A stretch of DNA of 64,000 nucleotides from CAYWKU01 sp964459325 (lineage in GTDB: Bacteria; RBG-13-61-14; CAYWKU01). The notes under the pieces are model-generated. The model was given only the letters and a program-made list of their open reading frames with translations. It was not told where the DNA came from and searched no databases. Every line of letters starts with the position of its first letter. Positions within the stretch are counted from its first letter, which is position 1. Location of the stretch: positions 62,001 through 126,000 of the forward strand of contig CAYWKU010000002.1 in the NCBI GenBank assembly GCA_964459325.1, read 5' to 3'. The position numbers and the translations under genes are program-made. Positions 1-9,270 of the stretch are shown here, one piece after another.

Positions 1-2
1 AG

Positions 3-596
3 GAGGTCAAATGGCTGGCCCAGGGCACCTTGTACCCGGACGTTATAGAAAGCGTCTCCTTCAAAGGCCCCAGCGCCACCATAAAAACGCATCATAACGT
101 TGGCGGGCTCCCCGAAAAAATGAACCTGAAGTTGCTCGAGCCCTTCCGGGAGCTTTTCAAGGACGAAGTCAGGGCGGTGGGCGAAGAACTGGGGTTGCCT
201 TACGAAATTGTGCATCGCCAGCCGTTTCCCGGGCCGGGACTGGCGGTGAGGATACTGGGAGAGGTCACTCGGGAGCGGCTGGAAATATTGCGCGAAGCGG
301 ACGCTATCGTGGTGGAGGAAATGAAACGCGGCGGCTTTTATTACAAGCTGTGGCAGACATTCGCCGTGCTGCTGCCTGTCTTGAGCGTGGGGGTGATGGG
401 CGACGAGCGCACTTACGAATACACCATCGCCGTCCGGGCGGTGGAGAGCGTGGACGCTATGACCGCCGACTGGGCCGAGTTGCCTCATGAGCTGTTGGCC
501 AACATCTCCAACCGGATAATCAACGAAGTGAAGGGAGTCAACCGGGTGGTATACGACGTAAGCTCCAAGCCGCCTGCGACTATCGAATGGGAGTAG
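3..596 (+). CDS. guaA: GMP synthase (glutamine-hydrolysing), C-terminal part; 5' end outside window
   Basis: Last step of GMP synthesis: amination of XMP to GMP using glutamine-derived ammonia and ATP, in the cytosol. The reading frame is open from the first bases of the window, with WLAQGTLYPDVIES before the first internal Met, so this is the C-terminal ATP-pyrophosphatase and dimerisation part of a gene that starts upstream. The segment carries the HHNVGGLPEKM region, the RQPFPGPGLAVRILGEV stretch and the C-terminal NRVVYDVSSKPPATIEWE, which are highly conserved GuaA signatures. It stops at 594-596. The Fic gene begins only 4 nt later, so the two are probably co-transcribed. About 198 codons are visible; the glutaminase domain is not in the window. 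Confidence 0.96.
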   Translation, partial: EVKWLAQGTLYPDVIESVSFKGPSATIKTHHNVGGLPEKMNLKLLEPFRELFKDEVRAVGEELGLPYEIVHRQPFPGPGLAVRILGEVTRERLEILREADAIVVEEMKRGGFYYKLWQTFAVLLPVLSVGVMGDERTYEYTIAVRAVESVDAMTADWAELPHELLANISNRIINEVKGVNRVVYDVSSKPPATIEWE

Positions 597-600
597 GGAT

Positions 601-1743
601 ATGCCTTACAAACCTAAATTCAAATACACCAGCAAAATGGTGTTGGATTTGATGGGCATTGAAGGGGCCAAGGAGGTAGTCAATAATATCCCACTGCCCG
701 ATTATGCGTTGTTAGTGTTGCAACATGAGGCCGCATTACAGTCTACACATTACTCAACTCAAATAGAAGGAAATATCTTGGGGTTAAGAGAAGTTGAGAA
801 GGTTGCAAGAAACAAAAAAAATCGACTGGGCCATTATGAACAGGAGGTGAGAAATTATTGGAATGCCTTGATATTTCTTGGAGAACAAGCGAAACAAAAA
901 GCACCCATTACCCATGATTTTATTCAAAAAGTACACCGAACTATTGAAGTGAGAACTTTCGGACAAAGGGGGAAGAAAAGTCCTTATCGAAAAGAACAGA
1001 ACGTAATCCGGGGTAGATATGCCTATAGACCACCGAAACCGGAAGATGTCCAGGGCCTCATGGATGACCTTGTAAATTGGGTGGAATCAAAAACGGTAAA
1101 AGAAAATCTTCCGGTTCCCGTGAAAGCCGGTATTTTTTCTTATCAATTTTTGACTATACACCCGTTTATGGATGGCAACGGAAGGACTGCGCGGGCGCTG
1201 GCTACATACATCTTCCACAGGGATGGTTATGACCTGAAAGGCATTTTTTCCGTGGAAGAACAATATGCGCGAAATCTTGACGCTTATTATAGAAACTTAC
1301 AATTGGGGTTGCCCGAAAATTATTATGAAGGCCGTAACGACCCGGATATAACTTCCTGGCTGGAGTACTTCGTGAATGTAGCTGCGGTGGCCTTCAATTC
1401 GGCAAAAGAAATGGCCTTAAGTGAAATAAAAAACCAAATTAGAGAAGACAAAATTTTAGAGAACCTTGATATACGCCAAAGGGCTGTACTTCATCACTTC
1501 AAGTTTAACAAATATATTGATTCTGAAAATTTACAAAGCCTAATCAAGAAAATGACTATTGAGACGGCACGTAAAAAACTCCGGGAGTGGGAAAAGTCCG
1601 GTTTTTTGAAGTGCGCGGGAAAAGAAGGCAATAAAAAACTGTATGAGCTGGGTGAGGAATATAGGCAGGCTATGAACAGACCAATTCAAGAATCAGCATT
1701 GAAAGAGTTGCTGTTAAAATATTCAGGCATACAGTACCCTTGA
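601..1743 (+). CDS. Fic family protein (predicted AMP transferase) with N-terminal inhibitory motif and C-terminal winged-helix-like part
   Basis: Fic enzymes transfer AMP (or another phosphate-containing group) to hydroxyl side chains of target proteins. A complete Fic core HPFMDGNGRTAR lies at residues 187-198: His187 is the catalytic base, Asp191 binds Mg, and Gly192-Arg198 form the anion-binding loop. An N-terminal inhibitory helix motif of the (S/T)xxxE(G/N) type is seen at residues 52-57 (S-TQI-EG), so this is a class II Fic whose own Glu56 should keep it auto-inhibited. The C-terminal about 100 residues (RQRAVLHHFK onward) look like a winged helix, common in stand-alone Fic proteins. 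The 380-aa length is normal. Base composition is clearly AT-richer than guaA before it and dnaE after it, which suggests transfer. The ATG is 4 nt after the guaA stop; no toxin/antitoxin partner is adjacent. Confidence 0.93.
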   Translation: MPYKPKFKYTSKMVLDLMGIEGAKEVVNNIPLPDYALLVLQHEAALQSTHYSTQIEGNILGLREVEKVARNKKNRLGHYEQEVRNYWNALIFLGEQAKQKAPITHDFIQKVHRTIEVRTFGQRGKKSPYRKEQNVIRGRYAYRPPKPEDVQGLMDDLVNWVESKTVKENLPVPVKAGIFSYQFLTIHPFMDGNGRTARALATYIFHRDGYDLKGIFSVEEQYARNLDAYYRNLQLGLPENYYEGRNDPDITSWLEYFVNVAAVAFNSAKEMALSEIKNQIREDKILENLDIRQRAVLHHFKFNKYIDSENLQSLIKKMTIETARKKLREWEKSGFLKCAGKEGNKKLYELGEEYRQAMNRPIQESALKELLLKYSGIQYP

Positions 1744-1774
1744 ATATTTACGGCAAGTGAGCAGAGGTTTGAAA

Positions 1775-2242
1775 ATGCCGTTCTGTCCGAAATGCGGCGT
1801 AGAGTACAGGGAAGGGTTTTACAGGTGTTCCGACTGCGACGTGGACCTGGTGGATTCGCTTGACCGAAGGCCGGAATGGGGCGATTCCCCGCCGGTGGAG
1901 TTGACCCGCCGGGAAAAACCCACCGAGGCGAGGATGATATGCCAGACGCTCGAAGACGCCGGGATACCATGCACCGCAAAGGGCGCCGAGGGGAAGGAAA
2001 TGCTGGGCCCGATACTGGGGGCGTCCATGTTCGACGGAACCGACCTTAACCACGTGGTTATAATGGTGCCTGAAGACAGGCTGGAAGAAGCCAATTCGCT
2101 GATGAGTGTGTACTTCGAGGAAGAGAATCCCGACGAAGAGGTCGAGTTCATGGAGTGTTCCGATTGTGGCTGCCCGGTGGACCCAGATGACGAATACTGC
2201 CCGGCCTGTGGCGGAAAACTCGAGGAAAACAACGAACAATGA
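1775..2242 (+). CDS. Zinc-ribbon protein with central DUF2007-like domain
   Basis: A 155-aa protein of unknown function. The N-terminus holds CPKCGVEYREGFYRCSDC, a four-Cys zinc ribbon at residues 4-21. The C-terminus holds a second ribbon (CSDCGCPVDPDDEYCPACGGKL). Between them lies an alpha/beta stretch (EARMICQTLEDAGIPC ... HVVIMVPEDRLEEANSLM) that resembles the DUF2007 'putative signal transducing protein' fold. An in-frame GTG lies at 1757, but I chose the ATG at 1775 because AGAGG sits 7 nt upstream and it puts the ribbon at the start. It lies 16 nt before dnaE on the same strand. Function unknown; a metal-dependent protein- or nucleic-acid-binding role is inference. Confidence 0.8.
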   Translation: MPFCPKCGVEYREGFYRCSDCDVDLVDSLDRRPEWGDSPPVELTRREKPTEARMICQTLEDAGIPCTAKGAEGKEMLGPILGASMFDGTDLNHVVIMVPEDRLEEANSLMSVYFEEENPDEEVEFMECSDCGCPVDPDDEYCPACGGKLEENNEQ

Positions 2243-2258
2243 ATGAGAGGGGTGGGTA

Positions 2259-5200
2259 ATGGATTACTCGGACTTTGTTCACCTGCACGTTCATACCCAA
2301 TACAGTCTCCTGGACGGCGCCATAAAAATAGACGAGTTGGTGGCGCGGGCGGCGGAGTTGAAAATGCCCGCAGTGGCAATCACCGACCACGGCGCCATGT
2401 TCGGGGCCATCGAGTTTTACGAAAAAGCCCTGGCGAAAGGCGTAAAACCGATTGTCGGCTGTGAAGTGTACGTGGCTCCGGGCAGTCGCCATGAGCGTGC
2501 CCGCGGCTCGGAAGGCGAAGCCGCCACGCACCTGGCGCTGCTTTGCAGGAATGCCAAAGGTTACCGCAACCTTTGCCATCTGGTGAGCCTGGGTTACCTG
2601 GAAGGCTTTTACCACAAGCCCAGAATTGACCATGACCTGCTCGAAAAATACGGCGGCGGCCTGATAGCCATGAGCGCCTGCCTGAAGGGAGAGCTGCCTC
2701 ATCACCTTATCAACGGCAAGAGGGAAGAAGCCCGCGAGACGGCGGAGTTTTACAAAAAAGTATTCGGAGACCGGTTTTACGTGGAGATACAGAGAAACGG
2801 GGTGGACATACAGAACGAGGTCAACCCCCTGCTCATAGAGCTGGCCCGGGAAATGGATATTCCCCTTATCGCCACCAACGATTGCCATTACCTGAATAAG
2901 GAAGACGCCGGGGTTCAGGAAATTCTGCTGTGTATACAGACCGGCAAAACAATCGATGATGAAGACCGCATGAGGATGCAGACGGATGAGTTTTACTTCA
3001 AAACCCCGGACCAGATGCGCGAGCTTTTTTCCGACATACCTGAGGCGGTGGAGAACACCCTGGCGGTGGCCGAAAGCTGCAACCTGGAGATTGAGCTGGG
3101 GAAGTTCCGCTTCCCTCAATTCAAAGTGCAGGAGGGAGAAACGCTCGAAAACAGGCTCACCCGCGACGTGTGGGAGGGCTTTGAAAACAAGATGAATACA
3201 ATAAGGAAACTGAGGAAAAGCTTCACCGACGAGGACGAAAAAAATTACCGCGACAGACTCAGTTACGAGTTGGATATAATCAATCGGATGGAATTCGCGG
3301 GATACTTCCTGATAGTGGCGGATTTCATAAAGTTCGCCCGTGAAAACGGAATACCCGTGGGTCCCGGTCGGGGAAGCGCGGCGGGAAGCCTGGTGGCGTT
3401 CTCGCTGGGAATTACCAACGTCGACCCCATCGAGTACGGACTTCTGTTCGAGCGATTTCTCAATCCCGAAAGACGCTCCATGCCGGACATAGACGTTGAT
3501 TTCTGCAAGGACAAAAGGGACAGGGTCTACCTCTACGTGCAGGAAAAATACGGTGGCCGTGAAAAAGTGGCTCAGATAATAACTTTCGGTAGCATGAATG
3601 CCCGCGCCGCCATACGCGACGTGGGAAGGGCATTGAATATGAGCTATGCCGAGGTGGACAAGCTGGCGAAACTGGTCCCCGCCGGCCCGGGCATCACCCT
3701 GGAGGAAGCGTATAACCTGGAGCCTCGCCTGGTGGAAATGCGCAGGGGAGATGACCGGGTGGACAGGCTGCTGGGTCTTGCCGAGGGTATCGAAGGTCTC
3801 AACAGGCACGCTTCCACTCATGCCGCGGGAGTGGTTATATCCGACAAGCCCATCATGGACCAGATGCCGCTTTTCATGGGCAGTCGCGAGGAAGTGGTAA
3901 CCCAGTACGACATGAATTCGGTGGAAAAGATAGGGCTGATAAAGTTCGACTTCCTCGGCCTTAAGACCCTCACACACATACAGTCCTGCGTCGAGCTTAT
4001 TGAAAGGGAGCACGGAGAAAAACTCGACATGGACAAACTGTCCCTGGACGAGCCGCGCGTTTACGAGCTTTTGAGTCGCGGCGACGCCGACGGCGTGTTT
4101 CAGCTTGAAAGCTCGGGGATGAAAGAAATCCTGATCAAGCTCAGGCCCGGCACGTTCGAGGACCTCATCGCGGTGGTGGCGCTATACAGGCCCGGGCCGC
4201 TGGGCAGCGGCATGGTGGAGGATTTTATACAGCGCAAGCACGGAAAAAAAGAGATTTCTTACCCCAACCCCCGGTTGGAAAAGGTTCTCAAGGAAACCTA
4301 CGGCGTTATCCTGTACCAGGAGCAGGTGATGCTCATAGCCCAGGAACTGGCGGGCTATACGCGGGGCGAAGCGGACGTTTTGAGAAAGGCCATGGGCAAG
4401 AAGATTGCCGACGTCATGGCCAATCAGAGGGAAAAGTTCATCGAGGGCGCCGTGAAGAGGAAAGTGGACAGGGACGAAGCGGAGCGCATTTTCTCCCTGA
4501 TGGAAGAATTCGGCCGGTACGGGTTCAATAAAAGCCACTCGGCGGCTTATGCCTTTATAACGTACCAGACGGCCTACCTGAAAGCCCTTTATCCCGTGGA
4601 GTTTATGGCGGCGCTGCTTACCACCGAAATGGAAAAGACCGAAAACGTGGTCAAGTACATAAATTCGTGCCGTGAAATGAAAATAGATATATTGCCCCCG
4701 GACGTTAACAAAAGCTTCAAGGAATTCACTATCGAAGACGGCGGCATACGCTTCGGCCTCAATGCAATCAAAAACGTCGGCGCCGGGGCCATAGACGCCT
4801 TCATCCGGGAGCGGGAAGAGGAAGGGGCTTTCGAGAACATATTCGATTTCTGCGCCAGGGTGGATTTGAGAAAAGTGAACAAGAAGGTCGTCGAAAGCCT
4901 TATCAAGTGTGGGGCGTTCGACGGCGCCGGAGATACCCGGGGCGGCATGCTGGACGTGTTGGACAGGGCCATAGCGGAAGGCCATTCCAAGGCCAAGGAA
5001 AGGGAATCCGGGCAGGAGTCGCTCTTTGGCACGGCCCCCGAGATGTCCGACAAGTCCACCCCGCTTGTGCCCAACCGTAAACTTCCCGAAAACCAGCTGC
5101 TTCAGTTCGAGAGGGAGGCGCTGGGTTTTTACATAACCGGCCACCCGCTGGCGCGGTTCGAGCGTACCCTGGCGCTGTTCGCCACCCACACCACGGACAG

Positions 5201-5729
5201 GCTGCCCTTCGCGCCCGACGGGGAAAACGTGCGCGTCGGGGGCGTGGTGGCCGATTTGCGGGAAACCAGGAACAAGCGGGGAGAAAGAATGGCGTTCGTC
5301 ACCCTCGAGGACCTGGAGGGATTTGTGGAAATTATCGTTTGGGCAGACTTGTACGGGGATACGCAGGATTTACTGGCCGAAGAAAAACCGGTGCTGGTGG
5401 CCGGAAGGCTGGAAAGCAGGGGCGAAAAACCCAAGATTATCGCCGAATCGTTGACACCCCTGGAACGGGCGCCCGAAAAATTCTGTAACTCCCTGCATTT
5501 CAAGATAAATTCCTTTGCCGCGGAGGTCAAGGACCTGGAAAGACTCAAAGATATGCTCCGGTCCCATCCCGGCAACTGCCCCGTTTACCTGCACATTGTA
5601 ATCTCCGGCAGGAGCGAAACGGTGATGAGCTTGCCGGAAAACCTTATGGTCAGCCCCACCGCCGAGCTGATAAGCGGTGTTGAAAAAATGTTCGGGGAAA
5701 AAGTGGAGGTTCATCCGAAAGCCGCGTGA
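2259..5729 (+). CDS. dnaE: DNA polymerase III alpha subunit
   Basis: Replicative DNA polymerase of the DnaE type, 1156 aa, the usual length. The N-terminal PHP domain (about residues 1-280) starts FVHLHVHTQYSLLDG and has ITDHGAMFG. The palm carries the catalytic pair in PDIDVDF (Asp410 and Asp412) and a third Asp564 in KFDFLGLK. Further along are the YNTGF-like YGFNKSHSAAYAFITYQTAYLK stretch, helix-hairpin-helix and beta-binding regions, and an OB fold near residues 990-1070 (VRVGGVVADLRETRNKRGERMAF). The C-terminus is short, as in DnaE1. GAGAGGGG lies just ahead of the ATG. It is not followed by accA, unlike in many proteobacteria; about 230 nt separate it from hfq. Confidence 0.97.
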   Translation: MDYSDFVHLHVHTQYSLLDGAIKIDELVARAAELKMPAVAITDHGAMFGAIEFYEKALAKGVKPIVGCEVYVAPGSRHERARGSEGEAATHLALLCRNAKGYRNLCHLVSLGYLEGFYHKPRIDHDLLEKYGGGLIAMSACLKGELPHHLINGKREEARETAEFYKKVFGDRFYVEIQRNGVDIQNEVNPLLIELAREMDIPLIATNDCHYLNKEDAGVQEILLCIQTGKTIDDEDRMRMQTDEFYFKTPDQMRELFSDIPEAVENTLAVAESCNLEIELGKFRFPQFKVQEGETLENRLTRDVWEGFENKMNTIRKLRKSFTDEDEKNYRDRLSYELDIINRMEFAGYFLIVADFIKFARENGIPVGPGRGSAAGSLVAFSLGITNVDPIEYGLLFERFLNPERRSMPDIDVDFCKDKRDRVYLYVQEKYGGREKVAQIITFGSMNARAAIRDVGRALNMSYAEVDKLAKLVPAGPGITLEEAYNLEPRLVEMRRGDDRVDRLLGLAEGIEGLNRHASTHAAGVVISDKPIMDQMPLFMGSREEVVTQYDMNSVEKIGLIKFDFLGLKTLTHIQSCVELIEREHGEKLDMDKLSLDEPRVYELLSRGDADGVFQLESSGMKEILIKLRPGTFEDLIAVVALYRPGPLGSGMVEDFIQRKHGKKEISYPNPRLEKVLKETYGVILYQEQVMLIAQELAGYTRGEADVLRKAMGKKIADVMANQREKFIEGAVKRKVDRDEAERIFSLMEEFGRYGFNKSHSAAYAFITYQTAYLKALYPVEFMAALLTTEMEKTENVVKYINSCREMKIDILPPDVNKSFKEFTIEDGGIRFGLNAIKNVGAGAIDAFIREREEEGAFENIFDFCARVDLRKVNKKVVESLIKCGAFDGAGDTRGGMLDVLDRAIAEGHSKAKERESGQESLFGTAPEMSDKSTPLVPNRKLPENQLLQFEREALGFYITGHPLARFERTLALFATHTTDRLPFAPDGENVRVGGVVADLRETRNKRGERMAFVTLEDLEGFVEIIVWADLYGDTQDLLAEEKPVLVAGRLESRGEKPKIIAESLTPLERAPEKFCNSLHFKINSFAAEVKDLERLKDMLRSHPGNCPVYLHIVISGRSETVMSLPENLMVSPTAELISGVEKMFGEKVEVHPKAA

Positions 5730-5878
5730 GATATGGCCGGGATATTTTCGGTAGACGGCGGATTGAGTTGTACTTTTGCCCGGGAATCAATATAATGAAA
5801 GGCAAATTCGCTTGGATAACTTCCGGGCTGAACCTTTTTATCGGGCGGTTGTCCTTCATGTAGAATTGTTTCAGGTAC

Positions 5879-5906
5879 TTGAACTGTTTAACAGATTGAT
5901 TATATT
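5879..5906 (+). promoter_or_regulatory. Sigma-70-type promoter for hfq operon
   Basis: TTGAAC (5879-5884), a 16-nt spacer and TATATT (5901-5906), about 60 nt before the hfq start. A second TATAAG lies just downstream at 5911-5916. The 235-nt gap 5730-5964 holds no other gene that I can see. Read by eye from consensus match only. Confidence 0.5.
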
Positions 5907-5964
5907 ACAGTATAAGTGAAGTTACCGGTGTTTTTTACCCGCTAAAGGAGAGAGGGGATTTTTC

Positions 5965-6198
5965 ATGAACAAAGCGAAATTCAATATTCAGGACCAATTT
6001 TTGAACCAGGTGAGAAAAGACGGCTCAGCCGTAGTGATAGAACTGGTAACCGGCAGCTCCCTGGAAGGATATATACGGGGCTTCGACAGCTTTTGTATAC
6101 TGCTGGAAGGTCAAAAACAATACCTCGTGTATAAACACGCCGTAAGTAACATAACCCCCAGAGACATTGACAAGGTCAAATTGGGCGCACATGAATGA
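5965..6198 (+). CDS. hfq: RNA chaperone Hfq
   Basis: Sm-like hexameric RNA chaperone that pairs small RNAs with mRNAs. At 77 aa it covers the standard Hfq core. The Sm1 region begins NIQDQFLNQVRKDGSAVVIELVTGSSLEGYIRGFDSFCI. The Sm2 signature YLVYKHAVSNITP matches the conserved YKHA(I/V)S block that forms the proximal-face uridine pocket. The acidic C-terminal tail of enterobacterial Hfq is missing, as is usual outside gamma-proteobacteria. The RBS AAAGGAGAGAGGGG lies upstream. Its stop overlaps the start of hflX by 8 nt, the classical hfq-hflX pairing. A preceding miaA is common in other bacteria, but here miaA lies 8.5 kb away on the other strand. Confidence 0.96.
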   Translation: MNKAKFNIQDQFLNQVRKDGSAVVIELVTGSSLEGYIRGFDSFCILLEGQKQYLVYKHAVSNITPRDIDKVKLGAHE

Positions 6199-7438
6199 TG
6201 CCGAGAGGGCCTACCTGGTCGGCGTAAGATTCCCTGACGAAGACCGCTCCGAAGCCCTTGACTCCCTCAAAGAGCTGGAAGGACTGGCCCGGAGTGCGGG
6301 AGCCTCAGTGGAAGGCTCCGAATTCTGCGAGTTGCGCGACATAAATCCCGCCACCCTGATAGGACGGGGTAAGGCCGAGTATATCGCCGAGCGGGCCGAA
6401 GATGCCGACTTCATGGTGTTTGACGCCGACTTAAGTCCCGTACAGCAACGCAATCTGGAGGATATTTTCGGCGTGAAGACACTTGCACGCTCCGGGCTTA
6501 TACTGGACATCTTCGCCCAGCGCGCCCGCACCCGGGAGGGAAAGATTCAGGTGGAGCTTGCCCAGTTGCAGTACATGCAAACCCGGCTTACCGGCCGGGG
6601 CGTGGCATTGTCACGGCTCGGAGGCGGCATCGGCACCAGGGGGCCCGGCGAAACCAAGCTGGAAATAGACCGCCGGCGGATAAAGGAGCGCATAGACAAG
6701 CTGCGCAGGGAGTTGAGTAAGGTGAGGAAGACCCGCGAGCTGCATCGGAGGCAGCGCAGGGAACTGGCCATGCCCGTGGTGGCCCTGGCGGGCTACACCA
6801 ACTCCGGAAAAAGCACCCTGCTCAACAGGCTTACAGATTCCGATGTGGACACCCGGGATAAGTTGTTCGCGACTCTTGACCCCACCACCCGGAGGTTGCA
6901 ATTGCCCAACGGTCAAAGGATATTATTGTCCGACACCGTGGGTTTCATCCGGAGGTTGCCCCATTCCCTGGTGGAGGCTTTCCGGGCGACTTTCGAGGAG
7001 GCTATGAGCGCCGACCTGCTGGTCCATGTCATAGATTTCTCAAACCCCAAGTGGGAGGAGCAGGCGCGGGTGGCCGACCGGGTGCTGGAGGAGATGAACA
7101 CCGAGGGCAAGCCCGTCTTGCGGGTTTATAACAAAATGGACATGGTGGAAGGCGCCCGGCAAATAATAGAGCACGTTAATACGGCGGGCGGAGTATACGT
7201 TTCGGCTCTCGAAGGATGGGGGCTGGACCGGCTCCTGTGGGCGCTGGCGGAAAGGTTGAAAGAAAACATGCGCCGGGTGAAAATACATTTACCGGTTACT
7301 GAAGGAGAGCTCCTCAACGAAATTTATAACCGGGGATGGGTTATACACAGGGAAGACGCCGGTTCAAACGTGGACCTCGAAGCTAATGTGGAAGCGCCGC
7401 TGGCTCAGAAGCTGGAAAAAAGGGGTTATGTCCAATGA
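6191..7438 (+). CDS. hflX: GTPase HflX
   Basis: Ribosome-associated GTPase that splits stalled or hibernating 70S ribosomes. About residues 1-190 are the HflX-specific nucleotide-binding domain plus a coiled-coil linker (QVELAQLQYMQTRLTGRG ... GPGETKLEIDRRRI). The G domain follows: Walker A GYTNSGKS at residues 201-208, a DTVGF G3 motif and an NKMD G4 motif. An alternative TTG at 6167 adds eight residues, but the ATG at 6191 gives the conventional N-terminus and overlaps the hfq stop. 415 aa. Its own stop overlaps the next ATG (ATGA), so translation of the downstream gene is probably coupled. Confidence 0.95.
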   Translation: MNDAERAYLVGVRFPDEDRSEALDSLKELEGLARSAGASVEGSEFCELRDINPATLIGRGKAEYIAERAEDADFMVFDADLSPVQQRNLEDIFGVKTLARSGLILDIFAQRARTREGKIQVELAQLQYMQTRLTGRGVALSRLGGGIGTRGPGETKLEIDRRRIKERIDKLRRELSKVRKTRELHRRQRRELAMPVVALAGYTNSGKSTLLNRLTDSDVDTRDKLFATLDPTTRRLQLPNGQRILLSDTVGFIRRLPHSLVEAFRATFEEAMSADLLVHVIDFSNPKWEEQARVADRVLEEMNTEGKPVLRVYNKMDMVEGARQIIEHVNTAGGVYVSALEGWGLDRLLWALAERLKENMRRVKIHLPVTEGELLNEIYNRGWVIHREDAGSNVDLEANVEAPLAQKLEKRGYVQ

Positions 7439-8613
7439 AAATCGGGCGACGCTTTTATCCGTTTCTTTTTATTCTCTCTATCGCTTTTGTACTGCCTGCT
7501 TTTATGGCGGAAGCCGGGGAAAAGTTCGAGGGCAAAGGGGTGGCGCCCATCCGCGAGTACGACCTCGATTACGCCCGCACCCTGGCCATCAAGCGGGCCA
7601 ACAGGGCGGCCCTCGAGGAAGCACTGGGCTCTCTCATCAGTCAGCGCACCTACCTGGCGCGATACGACATCCTGAACGGGAATATAATATCCCGACCGGA
7701 AAAGTACATAATGTCCAGCACTCCTCTTACCGAAGAAAGGGTCGGCGACCGCTACGAAATAAAGGTTTGGGCCGAGGTTGACACCGAAGCGGTAAGGGCG
7801 AAGCTGGTGGAATTGAATTTTCTCCCGCCTCCCGAAAGCATGCCCAGGTGGATAGTGGCGGCGCCATCCATCCGGAAGGGCGGCCCCTCTCAAACGAGGT
7901 GGAGAAGCCCCGAATCAAAACCTTCGACGGCGGAAAAAGTACTGGAAAAATTCATAAACAACTATGGGTACGAGGTGGCCAAACCCGCCGAAGAGCTTAT
8001 CCCCGAAAAGAAGTGTATCGACAAGCCCATGTCGTGCGTGGAGGAGTACAGAAATTACGCGAGCCGTATGGGCGCGACGCATATCATGCTGGGCGAGGCG
8101 CGGGTATCCTCCGGCGAGGCGCTTACCAGACCCGGTTACGTCCTGGGCGTGGCCGGCGTTCACCTGAAAGCGCTGGGCGTAGCCACCGGGGAGATGATTG
8201 GCAGGGCAAGCCGGCGGGTGGCGCTTGAACTTCCCGAGGGCGAAAACCTGCAGGAAAAGCTTCTGCCCCCGGTATTCTCGAAACTGAAGCCGGAGTTGCA
8301 AAAATGGATGGACGAAGTAAATCCCGCTGCACCGGCGGGTTTCGAGGAGGTGCGGTTGAAAATCACCGGGTTCGTCTCCTACGCCGAATATTCCGCAATC
8401 CTGGACGTGCTTGAAAAGGAATTGGAAAATGTAAGAAGGTACACCCTGGAAAGTATCGCCCGGGGCCAGGCGCAGATGAAAATACTATACACCGGCCCGC
8501 CCGACAAACTTGTGCGGAAACTGGTGGAATTGGAGTATCGGGGGTTCGAGATGAACTATCAAGGTAAAACGAAGGACAAGCATATTGTGAAAGTCGTTCA
8601 GACGCCCGATTAG
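7435..8613 (+). CDS. Secreted protein with FlgT N-terminal-like domain
   Basis: A 392-aa exported protein of unknown function. It starts with a clear signal peptide (basic MKIGRR, hydrophobic FLFILSIAFVLPAFMA, cut near AEA-GEK). Residues about 27-125 (GVAPIREYDLDYARTLAIKRANRAAL ... YEIKVWAEVDTEAVRAKL) resemble the N-terminal domain of flagellar assembly protein T and related periplasmic proteins: an alternating helix/strand unit in which 'AR..AI..A...A' helices precede a strand. A Pro/Ser-rich linker follows. The C-terminus (LKITGFVSYAEYSAILDVLEKEL) looks like a small alpha/beta domain of the kind seen in TPR or secretin-associated periplasmic proteins. Translationally coupled to hflX. No flagellar genes are near, so a flagellar role is not supported. 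Confidence 0.75.
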   Translation: MKIGRRFYPFLFILSIAFVLPAFMAEAGEKFEGKGVAPIREYDLDYARTLAIKRANRAALEEALGSLISQRTYLARYDILNGNIISRPEKYIMSSTPLTEERVGDRYEIKVWAEVDTEAVRAKLVELNFLPPPESMPRWIVAAPSIRKGGPSQTRWRSPESKPSTAEKVLEKFINNYGYEVAKPAEELIPEKKCIDKPMSCVEEYRNYASRMGATHIMLGEARVSSGEALTRPGYVLGVAGVHLKALGVATGEMIGRASRRVALELPEGENLQEKLLPPVFSKLKPELQKWMDEVNPAAPAGFEEVRLKITGFVSYAEYSAILDVLEKELENVRRYTLESIARGQAQMKILYTGPPDKLVRKLVELEYRGFEMNYQGKTKDKHIVKVVQTPD

Positions 8614-8679
8614 GGCGCATGGGCGGGTTTAATCTTCCTGACAAGTATGACCGGAGCTTTTTAGTCGAGAAACAACCGA

Positions 8680-9270
8680 ATGTGGACCATACCCAACATA
8701 TTGACCATTCTGCGGATCTGCACTTTCCCCGTGTTTATATATCTCATTCTTATCGACCGTTACGTGGCGGCCATGATTCTGGTGCTTGCGGCGGGACTTA
8801 CCGACGCTTTCGACGGCGTTATAGCCCGGGCGCTGAACCAGCAGAGCGATATGGGCAGGGTGCTTGACCCGATGGCCGACAAGCTGTTGGCGGTGAGCGC
8901 TTACGCCGCGTTCAGCCTGAAGGGGCTGCTGCCGCCGTGGCTGGGAGCACTGGTTATCGGAAGGGATGTGGTTCTCAGCGGCGGCGCCCTGATACTGGTA
9001 ATTCTCGGGATGAAGGTCAATATCGTCCCTTCCGCTCTGGGTAAACACACTACCGGCGTACAGATAGGCATGTTGGTGCTCGCGCTGCTCGGGGCTTTGC
9101 CCTATACCGGGCCGGTGGTGCATACGCCCGGGGTTTTGCCAATCGCTTTCGTATTGACGGGAGTGCTGACAGTGGCCAGCGGGTTTCACTACAATTACCT
9201 GGCCTTCAAGGATTACGAAAGCGGCTCATTGGTGAAGGATAAATACCGTAGGGCGGAGGAAGGCGCGTGA
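8680..9270 (+). CDS. pgsA: CDP-diacylglycerol-glycerol-3-phosphate 3-phosphatidyltransferase
   Basis: Makes phosphatidylglycerophosphate, the committed step to phosphatidylglycerol and cardiolipin, at the inner membrane. The full CDP-alcohol phosphatidyltransferase signature DGx2ARx8Gx3Dx3D is present: DGVIAR, eight residues, G, RVL, D, PMA, D. The 196-aa protein begins WTIPNILTILRICTFPVFIYLILIDR, the usual PgsA N-terminus, and has about six hydrophobic segments. The start has no strong RBS. The stop overlaps the next gene (TGATG), so it sits in the hflX-to-lipoprotein operon, linking phospholipid synthesis with a membrane permease. Confidence 0.92.
   Translation: MWTIPNILTILRICTFPVFIYLILIDRYVAAMILVLAAGLTDAFDGVIARALNQQSDMGRVLDPMADKLLAVSAYAAFSLKGLLPPWLGALVIGRDVVLSGGALILVILGMKVNIVPSALGKHTTGVQIGMLVLALLGALPYTGPVVHTPGVLPIAFVLTGVLTVASGFHYNYLAFKDYESGSLVKDKYRRAEEGA

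Noticed and set aside
2148..4013. 621-codon open frame antisense to dnaE, and 4182-5189 similarly
   Set aside because: Shadow of a GC-rich coding sequence; dnaE covers the same bases with full domain support.
7435..8613. Flagellar gene (flgT)
   Set aside because: Only the N-terminal domain pattern is similar and no other flagellar gene is near.
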